A stretch of 64,000 bases of DNA from TWA4 sp051879195 (GTDB taxonomy: Bacteria > Bacillota > Clostridia > Lachnospirales > Lachnospiraceae). The notes beneath the pieces are model-generated. The model saw only the letters and a list, made by a program, of their open reading frames with translations. It was not told the origin of the DNA and ran no database searches. Of this stretch, positions 7,183-16,244 are shown in pieces (position 1 is the stretch's first letter; every line of letters starts with the position of its first letter). The translations under genes and the position numbers were made by a program. The stretch is taken from positions 1 to 64,000 of the forward strand of contig JBJELO010000234.1 in assembly GCA_051879195.1 (NCBI GenBank), in the 5' to 3' direction.

Positions 7183-10179
7183 TCACTGCGGCATCTCCTG
7201 TACCTCTGCATCATTTTTCGTCTTTGGAAACATATTTTCCACCCGGTCAAAAAGAGCTTCATTCTCATGAATCTTTGTTTCGCTGCCCACTACGCACAGA
7301 TTGCCGGATTCCAGCATGGTCTCCACATAATCGGCCAACGCCCGGATATCCTCCTCCTGACAGGAAAGAATCCTGTCTCTGTCTTCCTGGACCATCTCCT
7401 CCGTTACGCCGGTCAGCCACGCCGCCATGGATCTGGCTCCCTTTGTCCGGGGGGTCTGGGGCGTATCCAGATCACTGATCGTACCGATAATATATTTGGT
7501 CATATCCCGCTCATCTGCCTGGAAAGCACGCAGATACGCCGGGATTCCTTCATAAATGTCATTGGTCTCCTTCAGGTTGGGATCCCGGTAGGAAACAAGA
7601 TAGCTTTCGCCGTTTCTTGCAAAACCGCTCATACAGCCGTAGGCGCCGCCCTTCACCCGCAGGTTCAGCCACAGATAGTCATAATTCAGAATCACGCCCA
7701 GAATCCGGAGTGTGGAGGTGTATTTCAGGCCATGCGCAGCAAAACTGCCGGCTCTTGCCACATACTGAATCTGGGAACTGGTCACCAGTCCCTCTTTTGC
7801 GGCTGTTTCAGTGCCTGTTTCCAGATTGTACCGGCAGCCGCCTTTTCCGAATACCCGGGATGGCTGTTCCGTATCACGGAAACGTTCTGCAAATTCCTGC
7901 GTAAACTCTTCCAGAAGTCCGGGAAGCTTTTCATATCCGGCTGCATCCGACGTGTAGCCCACCAGCATTCTGGAAGGTTTGAAAATCTTCTCCCTGACAG
8001 CGCAGAGTTTTTCAACAATCTCATCGCTGCTGCTGTCAAAGGAAGCATCGAGACGGCTGATAAAGCGGGCATATTCCAGACCGCTGATGATTTCGCTGAA
8101 TTTTGCGGAGCGGCTGAAGCCCGATACTGCTCTGCCCACCGCAGACGTATGTCCGCCTGACATCATACGCATCTGCATGCGGGAACTGGTCTGGGCAATT
8201 ACCTCAGATATTCTCTTTTTGTCAGTCAGATCGGAAGTAAATACAATCTCCCGGAACATTTTGAATACAAAATCCAGCCTGTCTGTTTTCACTTTAGCTG
8301 CCAGCTCAAAAACACCGGTAAACCGATTGAAATCCTCACAGCTGTCATAGGAACCGATTCCCGCCGACAGACCGCCGCAGTTGATGCCGATCTCGTCGGC
8401 CAGTTCACTGTAGGTATAATGTTCCGTATTGACCATGCAGAGCAGAGTCCGAAGCAGGGAAGCATACTGCAGCTCCTCCGCATTCATGCCGTCCAGATCA
8501 AACAGAATCTGCAGATAGCCGATTCCACCGGTAAACAGCTCATGATGAACTACGTCACCGCCTTTTTCCTTTTTTAATTCATTAATGAAGCCCGGTGCCT
8601 TTTTACCGATGTCTTCCCGGGACAGAAGCGGAATCTTCTCCAGAACTTCCGGCGGATCCACCGACTCCTGAAACTCTTTCAGTTCCCTGGTCTCCCGCAC
8701 GATCTGTTCGATTTCTTCCGGTGCCATGGCAGCCTTTTTCTCTGCCAGTTTTTTCGTCAGTTCCGCATCTTTCCTTGCCGACAGTCCGGCCTCGGGATTC
8801 ATGACAATCTGTACCTGATGAGGATTATCCAGCAGCCAGTCACAGATCAGATCCTCGAAATATCCTTCCTCCATATGTGCTCTGAGCCAGTCAAAGGTAT
8901 CACTGTAGGACAGGTGCATCAAAGGATCCGATTCATCATACAGCCAGCTGTCAAAGCACTGCAGTCCGTACATCAGTCCTTTGGGAAATGCACCGAAATC
9001 AGCTTCTCTGTATTTGAATTCCGCACTGTTCATACCTGCTGCCAGCGTCCGTTTGTTCAGACCTTTCTCTGCCAGTTCTTTCAGCGTACCACGGACGGTA
9101 TCCACAAACTCCTGCATCCGGCCGGGATCGGCTCCTTTTGCCACTACGGAAAAATAGGGCTGGAGAATCCCCGATTCGGTGCCGCCGTACACATCCTTGC
9201 ACAGCTTTTTATCGATCAGTGCCTGTTTCAGCGGCGCACCCGGCGCATCCAGCAGTGCATAGTCAAGAATGCCCATAGCCACATACTGTCTGCGGTCCAG
9301 TACACTGCCCGCCGTCATGGCCACAGCAAGATAAGAACCATCATCTCCATCCTCGTCAGCAGCATAGGACATGGTTCTGGTGACAGGTGCTTCAAAGGGT
9401 TTCTGGACATGAATCTCCGAATCCACCGGTGCCGCCTCGTAACGGCTCAGATATTCTTCATCAAGCCAGCGAAGCTTCTCCTCCATATCCATATTGCCAT
9501 ACAGATAGATGTAACTGTTGGAAGGATGATAGTATTTCTTATGAAAAGCCAGAAATTCTTCATAGGAAAGCTGAGGGATCACATCGGGATCGCCGCCGGA
9601 TTCGTTGCCGTAGGTATTGTCCGGATACAGACAGTTCTGAATGGAACGCTCCAGCACACTGTCAGGAGTGGAAAAAGCACCCTTCATCTCATTGTAAACC
9701 ACACCGTTGATGGTAAGCGGTGCCTCGGGGCTTTCCATCTCATAATGCCAGCCCTCCTGGCGGAAGATCTTGTCCGTCTCATAAATCCTCGGATTCAGAA
9801 CCGCATCCATATAGACATCCATCAGGTTCTGAAAATCTGTATCATTGCAGCTGGCCACAGGATAAACAGTCTTATCCGAATACGTCATGGCGTTCAGGAA
9901 GGTATTCAGAGAACCTTTGACCAGTTCCACAAAAGGATCTTTTAATGGAAATTTTTCGGAACCGCATAAAACGGAATGCTCCAGAATATGCGCAACCCCG
10001 GTACTGTTAACCGGGGGTGTACGGAATCCTATGGTAAATACCTTGTTCTCATCTTCATTGGACAGCAGGAAAATCCGTGCACCGCTCTTTTTGTGGCGCA
10101 GAATATATGCTGTGGAATTCAGATCACCAATAACTTCTTCTCTCAATAATTGATATGTTTCCAGCTTTTCAAATGCCAT
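7183..10179 (-). CDS. M16C family zinc metallopeptidase (presequence-protease-like)
   Basis: A 998-residue insulinase-family peptidase related to PreP/Cym1, which degrades short peptides inside a closed two-halved chamber. The inverted zinc motif HILEH (residues 64-68) is intact, with GSLNTFLNAMTYSDKTVYPV downstream. The C-terminal half has the Arg/Tyr region (RVKGGAYGCMSGF) used for substrate binding. I place the start at MAFEKL (10179), with GAGGAG 7 nt upstream, rather than at GTG or ATG codons just before it. It lies between a DUF218 protein and era. The cellular substrate is unknown. Confidence 0.9.
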   Translation of the reverse strand: MAFEKLETYQLLREEVIGDLNSTAYILRHKKSGARIFLLSNEDENKVFTIGFRTPPVNSTGVAHILEHSVLCGSEKFPLKDPFVELVKGSLNTFLNAMTYSDKTVYPVASCNDTDFQNLMDVYMDAVLNPRIYETDKIFRQEGWHYEMESPEAPLTINGVVYNEMKGAFSTPDSVLERSIQNCLYPDNTYGNESGGDPDVIPQLSYEEFLAFHKKYYHPSNSYIYLYGNMDMEEKLRWLDEEYLSRYEAAPVDSEIHVQKPFEAPVTRTMSYAADEDGDDGSYLAVAMTAGSVLDRRQYVAMGILDYALLDAPGAPLKQALIDKKLCKDVYGGTESGILQPYFSVVAKGADPGRMQEFVDTVRGTLKELAEKGLNKRTLAAGMNSAEFKYREADFGAFPKGLMYGLQCFDSWLYDESDPLMHLSYSDTFDWLRAHMEEGYFEDLICDWLLDNPHQVQIVMNPEAGLSARKDAELTKKLAEKKAAMAPEEIEQIVRETRELKEFQESVDPPEVLEKIPLLSREDIGKKAPGFINELKKEKGGDVVHHELFTGGIGYLQILFDLDGMNAEELQYASLLRTLLCMVNTEHYTYSELADEIGINCGGLSAGIGSYDSCEDFNRFTGVFELAAKVKTDRLDFVFKMFREIVFTSDLTDKKRISEVIAQTSSRMQMRMMSGGHTSAVGRAVSGFSRSAKFSEIISGLEYARFISRLDASFDSSSDEIVEKLCAVREKIFKPSRMLVGYTSDAAGYEKLPGLLEEFTQEFAERFRDTEQPSRVFGKGGCRYNLETGTETAAKEGLVTSSQIQYVARAGSFAAHGLKYTSTLRILGVILNYDYLWLNLRVKGGAYGCMSGFARNGESYLVSYRDPNLKETNDIYEGIPAYLRAFQADERDMTKYIIGTISDLDTPQTPRTKGARSMAAWLTGVTEEMVQEDRDRILSCQEEDIRALADYVETMLESGNLCVVGSETKIHENEALFDRVENMFPKTKNDAEVQEMPQ

Positions 10180-10224
10180 ACTCATTCTCCTCACTTTATC
10201 ATAATCCGGTCAATTCCGGTCAAA

Positions 10225-11064
10225 TCACAGGTCCGGTGTGCTGGACGGGGTGTATTCAAACTGATTGATCAGATGGAATTTGACAATCAGCTGCACTTCC
10301 TCCACAATTCTGGCAGGCCAAACCAGAACCGGTTCATGGAACGAAATGATTTTCATGTGCCGGCTTACATCGCCCAGATTCCTGACAATCATCCGGTAGC
10401 GGAACACAGAGGCCGCTTCCGCAACAATACCCACTGCAGGTTCCGCCTCTCTGTCCGCATCATCTCCGTACCAGTCCATCAGTATATATGCATAACTGTA
10501 CATGATATTCTGTCTCAGATTATTGGAAATCTCTTCTGTTATAATTCTGTCCTCTCCGATTCCCTGGTCGATCAGATATTTTTTCATCAGATCCTGAATC
10601 TCATTTTCATTTACTTCCAGATCCCTGAAACGGCTGCAGCCCGCCAGAACCACCGATGTATCTTCATGCCTCGTCATGTAATCGATGGTACAGGCCAGCG
10701 CATTGTAATCACTCTCAGTCAGAGTGGTCTCCACATCGCCGTTTTCAATAAAAATCAGATAATCGGCATCTTCAGGATTTTCATAAAATCCCTGAGAAAA
10801 AATCAGAACCGTAAAAACTCCTATCAGCAGGAAATACAATCCGCAGCTGGTACAGATCACCGTCCGCAGCACCATCGGCATACACCTCCGGTGCTTCTGT
10901 TTCCGCATTCTGTCAATGCGAAGCAGCTGTGCAATCAGCACAAAAATAACAGCACTGACAGGCCAGTACAGCTGCGTCATCCAGGTAAAGTCGGTAAACA
11001 ATACCAGTACTGCATAATATATCACATGAATGCCTGAAACGGCAAACAAAAAGATTTCCATCAT
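10225..11064 (-). CDS. DUF218 (YdcF/ElyC/SanA-like) membrane protein
   Basis: 279 residues. Three to four hydrophobic segments fill residues 1-105, followed by a DUF218-type domain: YLIFIENGDVE, VVLAGCS and IGEDRIITEEISNNLRQNI match the family's nucleotide-like fold. E. coli relatives affect envelope carbon flow and antibiotic permeability; no substrate is established here. The start is 2 bp past the trhP stop (AGAAGG as ribosome site), so it is translationally linked to the tRNA-modification genes. Confidence 0.75.
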   Translation of the reverse strand: MMEIFLFAVSGIHVIYYAVLVLFTDFTWMTQLYWPVSAVIFVLIAQLLRIDRMRKQKHRRCMPMVLRTVICTSCGLYFLLIGVFTVLIFSQGFYENPEDADYLIFIENGDVETTLTESDYNALACTIDYMTRHEDTSVVLAGCSRFRDLEVNENEIQDLMKKYLIDQGIGEDRIITEEISNNLRQNIMYSYAYILMDWYGDDADREAEPAVGIVAEAASVFRYRMIVRNLGDVSRHMKIISFHEPVLVWPARIVEEVQLIVKFHLINQFEYTPSSTPDL

Positions 11065-11066
11065 GA

Positions 11067-12290
11067 TCAGGCCTTCTTTCTAAGAATATCCCCTTCCTCA
11101 GGTGAAATGCTCAGACGGACATACAGATGCTGTCTGGCATGGGGCGCACTTTCCTGCTCATGTCCTTCCTCATCCGTTATGGAAAGAACCTGTGCTTCCT
11201 GATTCTGTCCGTCCCGTTTCAGCAGCTCCACCGTCTCTCCCACTGAAAATTTATTCTTCTGCTCCAGGAAAAAGCTTCCATCCTCCCGGACAGACTGGCT
11301 CATTCCCAGATAAATATAATCCTGAATATAGGTATTGTTGTCGTAAATCTGTGCCTGTGCATCCGGCTTTCCGTAGAAAAATCCGGTTGTAAACGGACGC
11401 ATGGTACATTTTTCAATTTCTGAACGGTACCAGTCCAGATTCTTCTCATAAAGTGCCGGATCGGTGAAATAATCATCAATGGCTCTTCTGTAGGTTCTGG
11501 CAACCACCGCTACGTAAAGAGCCGCTTTCATGCGTCCCTCGATCTTGAAACTGTCAATCCCCGCATCCACCAGATCCGGGATATGATCGATCATACACAG
11601 ATCCTTTGAATTGAAGATGAATGTCCCACGCTCATTCTCAACCACGGGAAAATACTCTCCGGGGCGTTTTTCCTCCATCAGCGTGTATTTCCACCGGCAG
11701 GGATGGGTGCATGCCCCCTGATTGGCGTCACGCCCGGTCAGATAGTTGGACAGCAGGCATCTTCCGGAATAGGAAATGCACATGGCTCCGTGAATAAAGC
11801 TTTCAATCTCCATATCCTCCGGTATTTTTGACCGGATGGTACGGATCTCTTCCAGGGACAGTTCTCTTCCGGTCACCACCCGGGTCGCTCCCAGAGATTT
11901 CCAGAACAGAAACGTGCCGTAATTAACGTTATTGGCCTGGGTACTGATATGAAGAGGAATCTCCGGAATTACTTCCCGGGCCACCATAAACAGACCGGGA
12001 TCAGATACCAGCACTGCATCAGGTCCCACTTTTTTCAGCTCCGCAAAATAAGCGGCCGCTTCCTCCAGATCCTGATTATGTGCCAGAATATTGGCTGTCA
12101 CATACACTTTCACGCCATGCTCATGAGCAAAACGGATCCCCTCCGCCAGCTCATCCATGGAAAAATTCTTCGCTTTTGCGCGGAGACTGAACGCTTCTCC
12201 GCCCACATATACAGCATCTGCACCGTAATACACCGCTGTTTTTAAAACCTCAGGACTCCCGGCGGGAATCAAAAGCTCCGGTTTTTTCAT
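11067..12290 (-). CDS. trhP: U32 family tRNA hydroxylation protein TrhP
   Basis: Installs 5-hydroxyuridine at wobble position 34, using prephenate in characterised relatives. 407 residues. The family signature is present: IHGAMCISYSGRCLLSNYL followed by GACTHPCRW, whose cysteines probably hold an iron-sulfur cluster. The N-terminus MKKPELLIPAGSPEVLK is typical. I use the ATG at 12290, 6 nt after AAGGAG; the ATG one codon earlier is also possible. It follows trmR by 16 bp, and TrmR methylates the hydroxyuridine that TrhP makes. Confidence 0.9.
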   Translation of the reverse strand: MKKPELLIPAGSPEVLKTAVYYGADAVYVGGEAFSLRAKAKNFSMDELAEGIRFAHEHGVKVYVTANILAHNQDLEEAAAYFAELKKVGPDAVLVSDPGLFMVAREVIPEIPLHISTQANNVNYGTFLFWKSLGATRVVTGRELSLEEIRTIRSKIPEDMEIESFIHGAMCISYSGRCLLSNYLTGRDANQGACTHPCRWKYTLMEEKRPGEYFPVVENERGTFIFNSKDLCMIDHIPDLVDAGIDSFKIEGRMKAALYVAVVARTYRRAIDDYFTDPALYEKNLDWYRSEIEKCTMRPFTTGFFYGKPDAQAQIYDNNTYIQDYIYLGMSQSVREDGSFFLEQKNKFSVGETVELLKRDGQNQEAQVLSITDEEGHEQESAPHARQHLYVRLSISPEEGDILRKKA

Positions 12291-12306
12291 CATTTTCTCC
12301 TTGCAA

Positions 12307-12963
12307 TCATTTCTCATTATGCTGTATTTTCACACTGACAGTAATGCCATCACCCACAGTCAGTACGGAGGATTCCAGCCCCTCTGTATGTTTCAGAGCA
12401 TAAAGATACTCCCTCATACGGCTGTGAATCGTCCGGTTTCTCCGGGTCACGCCGTAACGGGATTCCACCAGCTGTCCATCCTGCAGAATATTGTCGGAAA
12501 CCAGGACTCCGCCCGGCTCCAGCAGCCGCATAACAGCCGGAAGGAAGTGGATATACTGCCCTTTGGCGGCATCCATAAAGATAAAATCAAAAGACCCCTC
12601 CAGCGATTCAAGCACTTCTGCAGCATCACCGGCAATCAGATGGATAACATCCTCTTTACCTGCCCTGCGAAAGTTTGCCTGTGCCAGAGGGATTCTTTTT
12701 TCATATTTTTCAATCGTCGTAATCGTACAGCCTTCCGGCATCACTTCGCTCATCAGAAGAGCTGAAAAACCGGTGGCCGTGCCCACCTCCAGAATCCTGC
12801 GGGGGCGTTTCATAAGAATCAGACTCCGCAGCAGACTTCCCGTCTCCCTGCGGATGATTGGAACCCTGTCACGGATTGCCTCTGCTTCTATTTCAGCCAG
12901 AACCGGAGTATAATCCGGTTCCAGCGATCTGATATATTCGGTTGTTCTTTCATCTATAATCAT
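12307..12963 (-). CDS. trmR: tRNA 5-hydroxyuridine O-methyltransferase
   Basis: A SAM-dependent class I methyltransferase of the YrrM/TrmR type, 218 residues, expected to turn ho5U34 into mo5U34. The SAM motif I is ILEVGTATGFSALLM, with FIFMDAAKG as the metal-binding acidic motif and VSDNIL downstream. The start MIIDERTTEYIRSL at 12963 is preceded by CAGGAG overlapping the stop of the MltG-like gene. General catechol-type O-methyltransferases look alike, but position next to trhP makes TrmR the best call. Confidence 0.88.
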   Translation of the reverse strand: MIIDERTTEYIRSLEPDYTPVLAEIEAEAIRDRVPIIRRETGSLLRSLILMKRPRRILEVGTATGFSALLMSEVMPEGCTITTIEKYEKRIPLAQANFRRAGKEDVIHLIAGDAAEVLESLEGSFDFIFMDAAKGQYIHFLPAVMRLLEPGGVLVSDNILQDGQLVESRYGVTRRNRTIHSRMREYLYALKHTEGLESSVLTVGDGITVSVKIQHNEK

Positions 12964-12967
12964 TAAT

Positions 12968-13372
12968 CTACTCCTGCAAACTGGCGGGACCGCCATTCAG
13001 ATACATCAGAATCTCCTTGCTGGTCATGGAAGTATTCATCCTGTACTCACCCGGCTGCAGAATCTTGTCATAAAAGATGATCTGACACCGGAAAATAAGC
13101 TTGTCACGAATCAGTCCTGCATCCGCCAGCCCATCGATGATGTCCGCAGTAGATTCTCCCTGTTCCACCGTAAATGCAACTTCTCTGCCCGGAGAAGCTG
13201 ACATGGCAGGTGCCGCAAACAGATTGTATCCGAAATCATATCCTGCACTGATTACAAAATGGAACAACAAAACTGTCAGAAGAATGCCAATCAGACGGAC
13301 GCAGGCATACACCGCCTTTCCCACCGCCCGACTGGCCTTTTTTACGTTAATCTCACTGCTGTTTTCTGCCAT
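12968..13372 (-). CDS. MltG-like stub: membrane segment plus YceG N-terminal domain
   Basis: 134 residues. One membrane segment (about 24-43), then a LysM-like module (VAFTVEQGESTADIIDGLADAGLI ... LQPGEYRM) like the N-terminal part of endolytic transglycosylase MltG. The C-terminal catalytic YceG domain is absent, and the reading frame stops cleanly before trmR. In B. subtilis the full yrrL/mltG gene sits in the same place (before yrrM), so this is probably a reduced ortholog. It may bind glycan or a partner without cutting. Confidence 0.75.
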   Translation of the reverse strand: MAENSSEINVKKASRAVGKAVYACVRLIGILLTVLLFHFVISAGYDFGYNLFAAPAMSASPGREVAFTVEQGESTADIIDGLADAGLIRDKLIFRCQIIFYDKILQPGEYRMNTSMTSKEILMYLNGGPASLQE

Positions 13373-13389
13373 ACTTTATCTAACCTTTA

Positions 13390-15054
13390 TCAAACTTCCA
13401 TGATAATCGGGAGAATCATGGGATTTCGTTTCATCTTTTTCCAGAGATAATCACTTAAATTATCCCGAATCACCGTTTTCAGGCGAACCCAGTCCGTGAT
13501 ATTTCTTCTTAAACATTCATCAACCGCACTGCATACAACCTGCCTTGCTTCTTCCATGAGATCTTCCGACTCCCGCACGTATACAAAACCTCTCGATACG
13601 ATATCGGGACCGGCCAGAAGCTGGTTCGTATGCTTCTCAAGGGAAAGCACCACAATGATGATACCGTTCTGGGAAAGACTCTGGCGGTCGCGGAGTACGA
13701 TATTGCCCACATCGCCCACACCAAGTCCGTCCACAAGAACGGAACCGGCATGTACCTTGCCCGTAATGGCCGCCTCATCTTCATTCATCTCCAGCACATC
13801 GCCTGCATTCATCATGAAAATGTTATCCTTGGGAATTCCCAGGGACTGTACCAGATTCGACTGTGCCTGACGATGACGGAACTCACCGTGGATGGGGATG
13901 GAATATTTCGGATGAATCAGAGAGTACATCAGCTTGATCTCTTCCTGGCAGGCATGTCCCGAAACATGTGTATCCTGGTAGATTACGTGAGCGCCTTTCA
14001 TGGACAGTTCATTGATAATCTTGGCAACTGCCTTCTCATTGCCGGGAATGGGAGAAGAACTTAAAATAATCGCATCTCCGGGTTTGATGCTCACCTTGCG
14101 GTGGATTCCTGCCGCCATCCTTGACAGCGCCGCCATGGACTCACCCTGACTTCCCGTGGTGATCAGAACCGTCTTCTCCTCCGGGTAATTCTTCAGAGAA
14201 TCCAGATCGATCAGCGTTCCGTCGGGAATATCCAGATAATCCAGTTCCATGGCTGTATTGATGATATTAACCATACTGCGGCCTTCCACCACAACTTTGC
14301 GGCCGTATTTGTATGCTGTATTGATAATCTGCTGAACACGGTCCACATTGGACGCGAATGTCGCAACGATAATTCTGTGATTCACATTCTCCGCAAACAG
14401 ATTGTCGAAGGTCCTGCCGACCGTGCGCTCCGACATGGTAAATCCTTCTCTTATGGCATTGGTGCTCTCACACAACAGGGCCAGTACGCCCTTCTTGCCC
14501 AGCTCCGCAAAACGCTGCAGATCCACTGCATCTCCGTATACGGGTGTATAGTCAATCTTGAAATCACCTGTATGGATCACAGTTCCCACAGGTGTAAAAA
14601 CAGCAAATGCCGCTGCATCGGCAATACTGTGATTTGTCCTGATAAATTCCACACGGAAACAGCCCGCATTGATGGACTGTCCGTATTTTACAACTTTTTT
14701 CTTAACTGCTTTCAGATTCGGATGTTCTTTTAATTTGCTTTCGATAATTCCGATGGTCAGTTTCGTTCCGTAAACGGGTACATTTACATCGCGAAGAATA
14801 TAGGGCAGCGCCCCGATATGATCTTCATGGCCATGGGTAATAAAAAATCCCTTAACTTTCTCAATATTCTCCTTCAGATATGTGACATCCGGGATTACCA
14901 GATCAATACCCAGCATATCGTCTCCGGGGAAGCTCAGCCCGCAGTCAATCACGATAATGCTGTCATCATATTCCAGTGCCGTAATGTTCATACCGATGGA
15001 TTCCAAACCACCCAAAGGGATAATACGTAATTTATGGTTTGCTCCTGACTTCAA
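13390..15054 (-). CDS. rnj: Ribonuclease J
   Basis: A 554-residue metallo-beta-lactamase/beta-CASP RNase with 5'-3' exonuclease and endonuclease activity; it matures and degrades mRNA. HGHEDH (74-79) holds the metal ligands, with TGDFKIDYTPV, a beta-CASP region (TTGSQGESMAALSRMA) and DTHVSGHACQEE. The gene starts with TTG at 15054, set by GGAGG 6 nt upstream. A 99-bp gap with a hairpin separates it from DUF1292. Confidence 0.96.
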   Translation of the reverse strand: MKSGANHKLRIIPLGGLESIGMNITALEYDDSIIVIDCGLSFPGDDMLGIDLVIPDVTYLKENIEKVKGFFITHGHEDHIGALPYILRDVNVPVYGTKLTIGIIESKLKEHPNLKAVKKKVVKYGQSINAGCFRVEFIRTNHSIADAAAFAVFTPVGTVIHTGDFKIDYTPVYGDAVDLQRFAELGKKGVLALLCESTNAIREGFTMSERTVGRTFDNLFAENVNHRIIVATFASNVDRVQQIINTAYKYGRKVVVEGRSMVNIINTAMELDYLDIPDGTLIDLDSLKNYPEEKTVLITTGSQGESMAALSRMAAGIHRKVSIKPGDAIILSSSPIPGNEKAVAKIINELSMKGAHVIYQDTHVSGHACQEEIKLMYSLIHPKYSIPIHGEFRHRQAQSNLVQSLGIPKDNIFMMNAGDVLEMNEDEAAITGKVHAGSVLVDGLGVGDVGNIVLRDRQSLSQNGIIIVVLSLEKHTNQLLAGPDIVSRGFVYVRESEDLMEEARQVVCSAVDECLRRNITDWVRLKTVIRDNLSDYLWKKMKRNPMILPIIMEV

Positions 15055-15078
15055 TTAGTTACCTCCGTGCTTTCTGCA

Positions 15079-15100
15079 GCAGTACCACACAGCGTACTGC
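15079..15100 (-). promoter_or_regulatory. Hairpin in the RNase J 5' leader
   Basis: GCAGTAC, 8-nt loop, GTACTGC, a perfect 7-bp stem about 12 nt before the ribosome site of rnj. It has no U-tract. Autoregulation through the leader is possible but not shown. Confidence 0.35.
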
Positions 15101-15153
15101 GCCTGATATTAACGCAGGAAGAAAACCAGCATGAACCCGAAGGACTGTAATTT

Positions 15154-15438
15154 TTAATCTTCAATCGATACATCGTCCATTAAATTCTGAAAAATATCCA
15201 GTACACCGGCCAGTTCATCCTCATTTTCAACCATTACATAAACTGCTTCAGAATCGCCCGGAAGAGAATCATCCCTGAAAATATAGCACTCGGCCTCTTC
15301 GGCAGTCTCGTCGTCCAGACTGCTGTCCGATGCCAGAAGGTAATCTCTCCCGTTGATCCTGGTCTTTTCCAATACAAATAATTCAAGGGTCTCGCCGTCT
15401 TCTGTCGTGAGAACAATCCTGTTGCTGCTACTACTCAT
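15154..15438 (-). CDS. DUF1292 protein (YrzB-like)
   Basis: A 94-residue acidic protein with the DUF1292 pattern: ILTTEDGET-type start (IVLTTEDGETLELFVL), YLLASDSS and a cysteine-poor beta-rich core. Function unknown. It sits between ruvX and rnj; B. subtilis has yrzB directly after yrrK/ruvX. The start overlaps the ruvX stop by 4 nt, so translation is probably coupled. Confidence 0.85.
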   Translation of the reverse strand: MSSSSNRIVLTTEDGETLELFVLEKTRINGRDYLLASDSSLDDETAEEAECYIFRDDSLPGDSEAVYVMVENEDELAGVLDIFQNLMDDVSIED

Positions 15439-15878
15439 TCATTCTCCTTATGTGCCGCGAAAGCCTGCGCATCAAGATAGGTCTGCAGGATAAATACAGC
15501 TGCAATTTTGTCAATAACTTCCTTGCGGTTCTCTCTGCGTACCCCCGATTCCATCAGAACCCGCTCTGCCGAAACCGTCGTCAGACGCTCATCCTGCAAA
15601 ATCACTTCAAGACCGGTCCGGCGCTCAAGCATATCCTTGAACTCCAGTGTTGCCTGTACGCGCGGACCTTCTGTGTTATTCATGTTTTTCGGGCAGCCCA
15701 GCACAATCTTTCCTACATCATATTCTTTAATCAGCTGCTCTATGCGTGCAAGTGTCTTTCTCAGCTTGTTCGCCTGTGTCCGCTGGATTGTCTCCAATCC
15801 CTGTGCCGTAATGCCCAGCGCATCACTGACAGCCACTCCCACGGTTTTTGAGCCATAATCCAATCCAAGTATACGCAT
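15435..15878 (-). CDS. ruvX: RuvX/YqgF family nuclease
   Basis: 147 residues with an RNase H-like fold. LGLDYGSKTVGVAVSD carries the first catalytic Asp, and LQDERLTTVSAE and IDKIAAVFIL carry the others. Members act as a Holliday junction resolvase and/or in 16S rRNA 5' end processing. It starts 5 bp after the ireB stop and overlaps the DUF1292 start. Confidence 0.93.
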   Translation of the reverse strand: MRILGLDYGSKTVGVAVSDALGITAQGLETIQRTQANKLRKTLARIEQLIKEYDVGKIVLGCPKNMNNTEGPRVQATLEFKDMLERRTGLEVILQDERLTTVSAERVLMESGVRRENRKEVIDKIAAVFILQTYLDAQAFAAHKENE

Positions 15879-15883
15879 ATCTG

Positions 15884-16147
15884 CTACCTGTTCAGTTTGT
15901 TTTCCAGATAAAAACGCATCAGTTCTTCCAGTATCTCATCCCGCTCCACTTTCATAATCAGACTTCTGGCTCCCTTATAGCTGGTAATATAAGTGGGGTC
16001 ACCGGACATAATGTAGCCTACAATCTGACTCTGGGGATTGTATCCCTTTTCCATCATGGCATGACATACCGCCTCAAGAACCTTTTCCACATCGCTTTCG
16101 CTGTCCTGAGGCACCTTGAAAAACTGTGTAACATTCATATCACTCAC
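15884..16147 (-). CDS. ireB: IreB family regulatory phosphoprotein (YrzL-like)
   Basis: 87 residues. In Enterococcus IreB is the substrate of the Ser/Thr kinase IreK and tunes cephalosporin tolerance and wall stress. The signature MEKGYNPQSQIVGYIMSGDPTYI is intact, followed by ARSLIMKVERDEILEELM. I take the GTG at 16147 as start (AAAGGAAG about 7 nt upstream, giving MSDMNVTQFF), not the longer frame through the ribosome site. It is the first gene of the leftward operon from the promoter at about 16.2 kb. Confidence 0.88.
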   Translation of the reverse strand: MSDMNVTQFFKVPQDSESDVEKVLEAVCHAMMEKGYNPQSQIVGYIMSGDPTYITSYKGARSLIMKVERDEILEELMRFYLENKLNR

Positions 16148-16194
16148 ACGATCACTTCCTTTACAAAATATTATTCCGGGCAATACTCAGCCTT

Positions 16195-16223
16195 ATTTTA
16201 ATACATTTTGCATCATTCGGCAA
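16195..16223 (-). promoter_or_regulatory. Promoter for ireB-ruvX operon
   Basis: TTGCCG (16218-16223), 17-bp spacer, TAAAAT (16195-16200) on the minus strand, between mtaB and ireB. Confidence 0.5.
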
Positions 16224-16244
16224 GTGCTAGTGCAAATAAAGTTC

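Noticed and set aside
6178..8160. Long plus-strand frame of 660 codons
   Set aside because: It lies opposite era and the M16C peptidase, is rich in His/Cys/Arg as expected of an antisense frame, and has no recognisable domain or ribosome site.
8818..9945. Plus-strand frame of 375 codons
   Set aside because: Antisense shadow of the M16C peptidase gene; no domain.
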